This document shows, in pieces, positions 56,462 through 64,000 of a DNA stretch of 64,000 nt. The notes under the pieces are model-generated. The model made no database searches and had not been told where the DNA came from. It worked only from the letters and a program-made list of their open reading frames with translations. The position numbers were made by a program, and so were the translations under genes. The DNA is from Plasmodium brasilianum (taxonomy: Eukaryota; Apicomplexa; Aconoidasida; Haemosporida; Plasmodiidae): contig NC_090127.1 in assembly GCF_023973825.1 (NCBI RefSeq), forward strand, positions 840,001 through 904,000, read 5' to 3'. Numbering within the stretch: position 1 is the stretch's first letter; every line of letters begins with the position of its first letter.

Positions 56462-59178
56462 TGCGAAAAAGTTTGGTATTCCCATTTTTGTAGAGTTTTT
56501 CCAGTTATACACCAGAATGCGTAGCATATACGAGCATATACATACGTATACACACAAATACGTAAAATTTTTTTGTATATAGGTGTACATATACATGTAA
56601 ATATCTTATGCTGAGTATAACAGATCATTTTCTTTTTTTTTGATCCTATTTAAGAAAAAAGTGTTTATTTGTTTAACTTATACATACATAAACTTTTTCC
56701 ATTTTTGTATTAAAATTTTTTATTTGAATTTTCCCCTTTTTTTAGCTTATATCACACTATTTTAGATATTTTAATTTTCTTAAAATGTAGAGAGGAAATG
56801 AATAAAGAACAACGGATCGTTGGATATGCACGTTAAATTCGTACAACAGAGTTTATTGTTTATGCTTATACTGTATGCGTAATGTGTAACTTGCACTTAT
56901 ATTTTTGTACGTACGTACTCATGTATGTATGGCTGTATGTATGGGAATATGTAGACTTATATACGAATATGCAATGCTCTGTTTGCATTATTATTCTCAA
57001 GGCAAATGCAATTTATAATTAAACATCACGTAGTGAAAATTTCATTGACATATTTTACACACATACAATTAAAGTATGGCCCTTTTAAAATATTTTCAAA
57101 AATATAAAAAAACACTTATGGGGATATTTTTAAGACATGCATTCCTTATTATTGACCAATTTTAAATGAACAAAAAAGATACTTAAAATATTTTTTTCTC
57201 CATTCTTGTTTTTTGTTTTTCTTTAATAAAATTTTTAAAAATAGTCTATTAAATTATACAAATGGAAATATAATAAAATTTTTTTTTTTTTTTTTTTTTT
57301 TGTAGCTAGCCAATATAAAATGTTTCATTCTTATAGCATATACAATATGTAGAGACCAGTGAAATTATTTTCATTTTTGACGTTTCTTAAAATGTTTAAA
57401 AAATAAGTAAAAATTGTATGTAATAAATGATTGTACATTGAGTTAAAAGTTACCACTACAATTTTACTCATTTTTGAATGTAAGGAATAATAATTTTTTT
57501 TCTTTTTATTCATATACTTTATTTTTATTTGTTTATTTTTTTTTTTTTTTTTTGTGCATTTGTAAATGATTGTAAACGTATGATCTCTTTTTGCAGCAAA
57601 AAAAATTAAGAACATACAATTTTTACTTTTTTAATTGTCTCTTATAATAATGAATTGTTTTCGCCTATGAGGGGAATTCGCGTAACAGTTATATATTTAT
57701 GTACATATATAAATATACATGAACATATACACGTATACATATTTTTGCCATTTCGCCTTATTTTCAAATCATTATGGTCTCATAAACACACAGTTGCAAA
57801 AATGTCTTGTTAAAAAGAAAAACAAATATGAATATATTGCATTTACAACAATTTTGCAAAACCTTTTTAATTTTTTACATGTGCATATATAATTTATGAA
57901 GTTAAAAAAATTTGAAAAAAATTCAAAAAATGAAAAAATATTAATGCCATAAAACTACCATCTAGCACAGCATGTGAATCATTAAAAACTCCTAAAATTA
58001 CGAGTACCTCATTATACACGCTATATGTATATGTATACATATCATTGTTTATATATTATATTAAAGACATGTTTATCATTGTCTTTTTTTTTTTTTTTTT
58101 TTGCATATAAAGTACACGAATAAAATGCTATAATAAAAGGAGAGAAAAATGAATGAACATAAAATGAGCAAAACGTTAATGCAACAAAAATGAGGAATAT
58201 AAGAAAGTACAATATAATTATTATAACGTCATTAAAGGTATTCATATACATGTACATATGCACATACATATACATATGCATGCATACAAATATATACTGC
58301 TAGATCAGTTAACCCTGTTTTGTACCTGTCACATGTGTTACTATGCCATGTACACGTTATTTTTCCTTATCACCCTGCAAAAAATTGTTATTCCGTTAGT
58401 GTGAAATATCATCTTTCATAGTATCTTATTTTTATATTGCTAATTTCTAAAATAATATTTGATTGTTTTTGATTACTTTTAATTACATTTGATTATTTTC
58501 CTTTTTATTTGTTTTAATTTTCAAATTCACCCGCCGCCATCCCAATAATGTGTACCCTTGTACAGTTAATATAAAGCTAAATTAATGTATATGTATATGT
58601 GTATGTGTTCGCTTCTGTGTATTTGTATGTACATGTACGTTTACCTGAGCAAATATCTTCATGAACTTACAGGTGTATACACGCTTTTACTTGCATACTG
58701 TATGTATATTTGTATGAATGTTTTTTTTCACAATGAATTCAAAAAAGATATTAATAATATTATAAAAGTTTGAGCAGTGAAATACATAAAAATAGTTACA
58801 TGAGTAACTAGGGAAAAAAAAACGTTTTTGTTTTTTCAACCCTTTTCCGTTTAATGTAATTATTTTGCGCAGTGCATATAGTATGATTATTTATTGTTTA
58901 AATACATAATAAAAAAAACTGTTTAAATATCCTTTTTTTTCTTTTTTTCGTTTTCTTGATTTCCCGTTTTTTCTCTTTTTCGTTTTCTTGATTTCCTTTT
59001 TTTTTTTTTTTTTTTGTTTAAGTTGTATTATATGGTGTTTTGCTAGTGTATATTTATCATAAAAATCATTAATTGAATTGGTGAAATATATGGTATATTT
59101 ATGTATGTATATATATATCTATGCAAGTTTTAGAAAAACTTGCTTCTCCAAAAAGAACATAATACACAATTGAAAAAA
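56462..59178. other. Intergenic region between the acyltransferase gene and the large unknown gene
   Basis: AT-rich spacer with poly(T) at 57281-57301, 57538-57553 and 58085-58102. A minus-strand set of splice-like sites around a GC-elevated island (58326-58662) is described as a finding. Otherwise nothing gene-like. Confidence 0.65.
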
Positions 59179-62100
59179 ATGCATCAGAAGCATTTACAAG
59201 GAGACAATAATGAAGTTGAAACAATTGGAGGAGTGGTTAGTGATAAGGTTATTAATATTAATTCAAAAGGGATGAAGGACATCTCAAATGACAACCTTAA
59301 CAAATCAAGAGATCATGCAGACAATTATGTGAATATAGGTGAATCATATGAGGAGAATCTACTTTATACTGAAAACAGAAAAAACAATAATGAAAATAGT
59401 TCATCTACATGTAGTGAAAAATATATAAATATATTTGACTCCAATGAAAAGGAGTTACATAGAACTAAAAATGAAGAAGCAAATATCAGAGAAAAAGATA
59501 CCTTATACAATTCAAAATCAAAATTGTATAAAACGAAAAAAAAATTGTCGCCTTATTCTTATGAGGAAGAAACTGATTACACAACAATTATCACAAAAAG
59601 GGAGATTAATAATCAGCCTAAAAAGGAGTATATTAATGAGCATAGTGAGGAGAATAACAATGAGGACGCTTATAATTTGAAGGGCACAAATATACCAGGG
59701 GACTCCAGCGTAGGAGTTATAGTTAATAATAGCTTGATACTAAAACGTAAAGATACGGGAGACACGGAAAAAAAATGTTCTTTTAGTGAATTAAAACATA
59801 ATAATGCACATAATGAAAAAGAGAAGAATAAAAAAGAGCTCAATAATACAGCAGAGGATAACGAAAATACACCGAGTGTGCAAAGTGAAGAAAATGGGAG
59901 AAGAAATGTCACAATAAGTCATATGGGGGAGAAAGAAAAAAAAAAGAAAAAAAATGAACAAAATAGTTGCCTGAACAAACAAGATTTAATAAAAAGCTTA
60001 AATGAAAAATGGTCAGATAAATTAAACGAAATTTATACAAAGAAAAGTATAAATATTAAGAATATACAAAAAGATGAAAAGATTGTTGATCATTTTATAT
60101 CACCTATAGTAAAAAATGAAGTAAGTGTACAAAACTTAAAGGAAAAAAAAAGTGAAATTATAACGAATTTTGAAAAATTTTCCTCACATTCAAAAAAGCA
60201 GAATAATATATCTTGTAATATAAAAAATAAGAGTACAAAATTTTTTCCTAATAATAATACGAATTCTATGAACCACACACGAAATCAAAATTTGCAGGAA
60301 GAAATAATAATACAAAAAATTGTTTTACAGCAAAATGACATGAATGACAAGGTCCAAAAAACGGTAAATAGTATTGAAAATATGCTTGACGAAACGGAAA
60401 GGAAAAATATGAATAACTCTATGAGAAAATCTAAGAACTTCAATAAAAGGAGAAACAGTGAAGTTCAAAATAATTTGAGTAGGGAGGAAGAAATACAAAT
60501 CGACAGATTGAGTAAGCATTTCGAATTTTCTTCATCCCCTTCTTCGTTTCCTCCCTCTTTTCCTACGTCTTTTCCTGCATCTTTTTCAACTTCTTTTTCA
60601 ACGTCTCACAACAAATCATCCATTTTTCTTGTTAATCCATTAGTGGTAAAAGAAGAGGAAAGTATAGATAATGAAAATCTGAAAAAAGGAAATAATCTTC
60701 TATGTCCACAGAATATCAAAACAGAGGACACTGACATGTTAGCACTGGATTATAATTTACAACCTGATGATTCACGTGAAATACAACGAAAAATGAAAAA
60801 TATTAAGGACTCTTTCATTTATGAAAAATTAAATAATACCAATTTATTTGAAGAAAAGGAAGTAAAAAGGAGTAATTCTAACTTATCAGAAAAATTAATA
60901 AATATAAAAATATATGATGACTCGGAAATAGATGAAGTGGATGACAATGAATCAGATTCATTTTGGTTTAATAAAGAAGTATCAGCTGTTTTAAATAAAT
61001 CAGAATATTATCCTAATAAATATCTAGATGAGCATATTGAAGGTAAGGCGATAAAGAACGGTGAAAATTATAACTTTCTGGGATTGAGCTCAACTGGTAA
61101 ATTGTCAATGAAAAAAAAAAATAGTAATAAAAGGATGAGGCAACAAATTAAAAGGTGTAACAGTGATATAATTATGATTGAAAGGGGGTTAAGCAATGTT
61201 CTTAGAAATAGAAATACCTTCGATAATGTAATGATAAGGGGAAATGATGATAAGGACAAAGAAATTGAGGAAGCGTTTGATGTACTCAACAGGGGTAGAA
61301 GCAGTAGATGCGGTAATACCTTAGATAAAAGTAAAAAACATAGTAACAGTAATGACAATATCAGTTGTAATAGCATTGACAGTATCAGCTGTAACAGTAA
61401 TGACAGTATCAGTTGTAACAGTAATAGCTATTGTAGAAGTAATAATAAGAAAAAGACCGAAAGCATGAACATTTTAGGCATGTTCGAAAATGTTAAGGCC
61501 AAGTTAGCTAGGTATAACCTCAATGTTGATATTGATAGAATAAATTTTAAAAACGTTGACATATATCAAGTAGATTTTGAAAAACTAGGTTTAAATGTAG
61601 ATAATTTAGAAAAGGAAGAAAAATACATTTTATTGTTATACATTTCAGAAAAGAAATCAGAGTATGTTAAGAATGAGAGACAAACATTCAAGAGGATGCA
61701 TTCGAATATAACACAGTTTCAGTCAAATCAAAAGGAAATGATAAAAGTGAAAAAGAATAGCTTAAATAATGATTTTTATGAAGATTGTCAGAACTCGCAT
61801 AAAGGAGATCAATACAGTAAAAAAGATAACACATTAGTGGATAAGCAGAATTTGAGAATTAGTAGAAATGATAACTGTACGAATGATTTAGGAAAGGCCG
61901 AAACAGAAGTAGAAATAGTAGAAGAAGAAAGAATTTTTACCCCCAAGTGCTCACCAGAGAATGAATGCATAAACGAACGAATAAATTCTAGTACATGTCA
62001 CCCGCACGATTCATCTCTATATAAAATAATCAATTCGCATAAGTATATTTATGCTTCTAACCAGTCTAATGATTATAATATATCTTTGAAAGAAGTACCG

Positions 62101-64000
62101 GAAATGAAGAAAATTATGAATAATAATAATATTGGAAGTAGTGGTACTGGCAGTAGTGGCACATTTTGCGAAGTAAGGCTCTTCTTTGAGTTTTGCCGTA
62201 GAATGATAAAGCAGTACAACTTGCGGAGAGAAGTATCGAGTAACATAAATTATATCAATGAAAAAACTCTTTTAGAAAAATTTTTTAAAAGTTTTATTTA
62301 TTTATTTATTCAAGATGAATGCATTGATCAATTTCTGAAATGTTATGAACATGTTAATGAGGTAAAAAATGTAGAGGATAGTTTGTTGAAAAACTCGCTA
62401 TGTGTAGAATATATGTGTAACATTCTTTTGAACGATAGTGTAAACGATACAGAATGTAGTGAAAAAGATGTACTGAATAATGAATCTTTAAATTTTCCCG
62501 AAATGATGAAAAATATAATAAAATATTTTATAATAAATGACAATTTAGTTAGTAAAATAAAAGAAATACAAATAATTAATAGGATATTAAAGGATGAAGT
62601 TAAAACATACTCTATTAAAGTCCCATGTATGGATTTATATTTTGATGTAGAACCACATTTCATTGAAGATGTTGAAAGAGTAGTAGTTGGAAAAGATGTA
62701 GGCTTTTTTACTATTCAGATATTGAACCATGATTATACATATAATTATTACAAAAATAAGAAGGAAACTATAATAAATGATCAAAATAATAATCCTATTT
62801 GGAATTTTTTTTATGGCTATTTAAATGATATATATTATTGGTATAATGAAAAAGACGAAAACGCATTACTTACACCTGTACATATAAAGGATGGATCAGT
62901 AAATAGAGATATGAACAATTCTAAAAGACTATCTAGGAATTTTATTAAACCAAAAAAAAATGAAAATAAAGAACAACAGAATAATTTAAAACTAGAGGGA
63001 GAATACGATTGTTTTGAAAATTTTGTTGACGATAAAAGTAATGATTCTTTAAAAAATTATGAAGCACATAGTAAAAATGATACAGGAGATAAGAAAAACA
63101 AAGACTTACGAGGAGAAGGTGACAAAGTTAAATCAATAAATACAGACAAAATAAATGAGAAACTCAAAAAAAAATGTGAGCAGATTGATGAAGCAGAATA
63201 TATTCATTTTATCGAAAAGAACAAATATGTAATGAATATGCATAAAGGAGAAGGCGCAAATGAGGATGAAACAATACTTAGCAGTTCTACTAAGATAGAA
63301 GAGTTTCAAATGTACAGTAACTTTTCAAGTGTTGACAATTCTAATTGTTTAGATAGCCATATGATGGATAGTAACCCTCTCCAAAAAAATCATCCCCTTG
63401 GTACAGTTGATAGTAGTACTATTTGCATTAGAAATTATACGGATGCTGTAAAAGGGGGCCCCACATCTAGCAGCAACAGTAGTAATGGCGATAGTAGGAA
63501 CGATAGAAGTAATGATATAAGCAATATTAGTTGTAAATATAGTCGAAATGATAATCGTAACTATAGAAGTAATAGTAATACCAAACGTAATGATAACTGC
63601 GGTAGTACTAGCCATGGCGAAGTACAACCCTCTACCCATCTTGAACCGGACTATTATAGCACCTTTATTACAGTTGAGAAAATCGCAAAATGTGAAAATG
63701 AGGTACACAACGAGGATGTAGCACAAATGGTTTCATTCCAATATAAAGGATCCCTACCAAAAGATAAAATGAACGCCTCGAATAAGATATGTAAGATGAA
63801 TAAAATGAGTAAGAATACAAATAGAATAGGTAGCTATTTTTCCTCATATAATAACGAAATATTAACTGCTGTTCATCTTAAAAATGAAAAGGTCGAGAAT
63901 TTTTCAGATGCGCACTTTATATTGGAAAGATGTAGAAAGTATAACAAACAAATAAGTATGTCATATGTGCATATATTAAATTCAAAAACCAAAAAATATT
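59179..64000 (+). CDS. Large protein of unknown function (3' end beyond the window)
   Basis: An open frame from ATG 59179 to the window end: 1607 codons with no stop and no intron needed. I checked the frame at several points across its length. It is Asn/Lys/Ser/Glu-rich overall. Notable parts are a Ser/Phe/Pro repeat (FPPSFPTSFPASFSTSFSTS, about 456-475), a Cys-bearing repeat (DSISCNSN, about 730-755), and a block that looks ordered at about 983-1230: VRLFFEFCRRMIKQYNLRRE, then LEKFFKSFIYLFIQDECIDQ, then VPCMDLYFDVEPHFIEDVER and FFYGYLNDIYYWYN. Another structured-looking segment lies at about 772-830 (KAKLARYNLNVDIDRINFKN). No signal peptide or membrane helix is seen. I do not recognise the family; the rest of the protein is needed. 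The start context gaaaaaaATG is usual for the genus. Confidence 0.85.
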   Translation, partial: MHQKHLQGDNNEVETIGGVVSDKVININSKGMKDISNDNLNKSRDHADNYVNIGESYEENLLYTENRKNNNENSSSTCSEKYINIFDSNEKELHRTKNEEANIREKDTLYNSKSKLYKTKKKLSPYSYEEETDYTTIITKREINNQPKKEYINEHSEENNNEDAYNLKGTNIPGDSSVGVIVNNSLILKRKDTGDTEKKCSFSELKHNNAHNEKEKNKKELNNTAEDNENTPSVQSEENGRRNVTISHMGEKEKKKKKNEQNSCLNKQDLIKSLNEKWSDKLNEIYTKKSINIKNIQKDEKIVDHFISPIVKNEVSVQNLKEKKSEIITNFEKFSSHSKKQNNISCNIKNKSTKFFPNNNTNSMNHTRNQNLQEEIIIQKIVLQQNDMNDKVQKTVNSIENMLDETERKNMNNSMRKSKNFNKRRNSEVQNNLSREEEIQIDRLSKHFEFSSSPSSFPPSFPTSFPASFSTSFSTSHNKSSIFLVNPLVVKEEESIDNENLKKGNNLLCPQNIKTEDTDMLALDYNLQPDDSREIQRKMKNIKDSFIYEKLNNTNLFEEKEVKRSNSNLSEKLINIKIYDDSEIDEVDDNESDSFWFNKEVSAVLNKSEYYPNKYLDEHIEGKAIKNGENYNFLGLSSTGKLSMKKKNSNKRMRQQIKRCNSDIIMIERGLSNVLRNRNTFDNVMIRGNDDKDKEIEEAFDVLNRGRSSRCGNTLDKSKKHSNSNDNISCNSIDSISCNSNDSISCNSNSYCRSNNKKKTESMNILGMFENVKAKLARYNLNVDIDRINFKNVDIYQVDFEKLGLNVDNLEKEEKYILLLYISEKKSEYVKNERQTFKRMHSNITQFQSNQKEMIKVKKNSLNNDFYEDCQNSHKGDQYSKKDNTLVDKQNLRISRNDNCTNDLGKAETEVEIVEEERIFTPKCSPENECINERINSSTCHPHDSSLYKIINSHKYIYASNQSNDYNISLKEVPEMKKIMNNNNIGSSGTGSSGTFCEVRLFFEFCRRMIKQYNLRREVSSNINYINEKTLLEKFFKSFIYLFIQDECIDQFLKCYEHVNEVKNVEDSLLKNSLCVEYMCNILLNDSVNDTECSEKDVLNNESLNFPEMMKNIIKYFIINDNLVSKIKEIQIINRILKDEVKTYSIKVPCMDLYFDVEPHFIEDVERVVVGKDVGFFTIQILNHDYTYNYYKNKKETIINDQNNNPIWNFFYGYLNDIYYWYNEKDENALLTPVHIKDGSVNRDMNNSKRLSRNFIKPKKNENKEQQNNLKLEGEYDCFENFVDDKSNDSLKNYEAHSKNDTGDKKNKDLRGEGDKVKSINTDKINEKLKKKCEQIDEAEYIHFIEKNKYVMNMHKGEGANEDETILSSSTKIEEFQMYSNFSSVDNSNCLDSHMMDSNPLQKNHPLGTVDSSTICIRNYTDAVKGGPTSSSNSSNGDSRNDRSNDISNISCKYSRNDNRNYRSNSNTKRNDNCGSTSHGEVQPSTHLEPDYYSTFITVEKIAKCENEVHNEDVAQMVSFQYKGSLPKDKMNASNKICKMNKMSKNTNRIGSYFSSYNNEILTAVHLKNEKVENFSDAHFILERCRKYNKQISMSYVHILNSKTKKY

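Noticed and set aside
62343..62663. Minus-strand frame of 106 codons near the window end
   Set aside because: Lies opposite the continuous plus-strand frame of the large unknown gene; hydrophobic shadow.

Overview
This is a nuclear chromosome segment of a malaria parasite (genus Plasmodium). The evidence is extreme A+T richness, long poly(A)/poly(T) and (TA)n tracts, asparagine- and lysine-rich low-complexity inserts inside conserved proteins, short AT-rich introns with GT..AG ends, and hallmark genes: an ApiAP2 factor and two apicoplast-targeted enzymes. From memory, the gene order (SAD1/USP39-like, MCM4, AP2-G3/AP2-FG-type ApiAP2, ... RPS15 ... ferredoxin, apicoplast G3P acyltransferase) matches the P. 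falciparum chromosome 13 block around PF3D7_1317000-1318300. Expansion of intergenic DNA and divergence of repeats point to another species (a P. malariae-, P. ovale- or avian-type parasite); I cannot settle which.

Layout. 1-3032: AT-rich intergenic with weak exon-like islands and a 19-bp minisatellite. 3033-5186 (+): catalytically dead USP of the spliceosome. 7269-10208 (+): MCM4. 10209-20094: a gene desert of almost 10 kb. 20095-29406 (+): a 3103-residue ApiAP2 factor. 30669-32387 (-): five-exon RRM-like protein, reassembled here from four small 5' exons. 33903-34520 (+): RanBP2-type zinc-finger protein. 35807-36079 (-): small membrane protein. 37225-40140 (+): six-exon protein ending in a SUMO-like domain; its first exon seems to end at a stop codon that is in fact cut by a splice donor. 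40888-41373 (-): unknown protein. 42830-43699 (+): ribosomal protein S15/uS19 with an ATG-only first exon. 44366-47602 (-): NOC4-like ribosome biogenesis factor. 49636-50208 (-): tetraspan membrane protein. 52959-53531 (-): apicoplast ferredoxin, divergent from 55226-56461 (+): apicoplast glycerol-3-phosphate acyltransferase. 59179-64000 (+): a large unknown protein running off the window.

Functionally this is a mixed core-genome block: replication, splicing, ribosome synthesis and assembly, a sexual-stage transcription factor, and two apicoplast functions sharing one divergent promoter region. No tRNA, rRNA, transposon, CRISPR or viral element was seen. No wholly new system is evident. The least explained signals are several GC-elevated, exon-like or hairpin-forming islands in otherwise AT-only spacers, an in-frame extension after the stop of the small membrane protein, and a second conserved helical island in the ApiAP2 factor.
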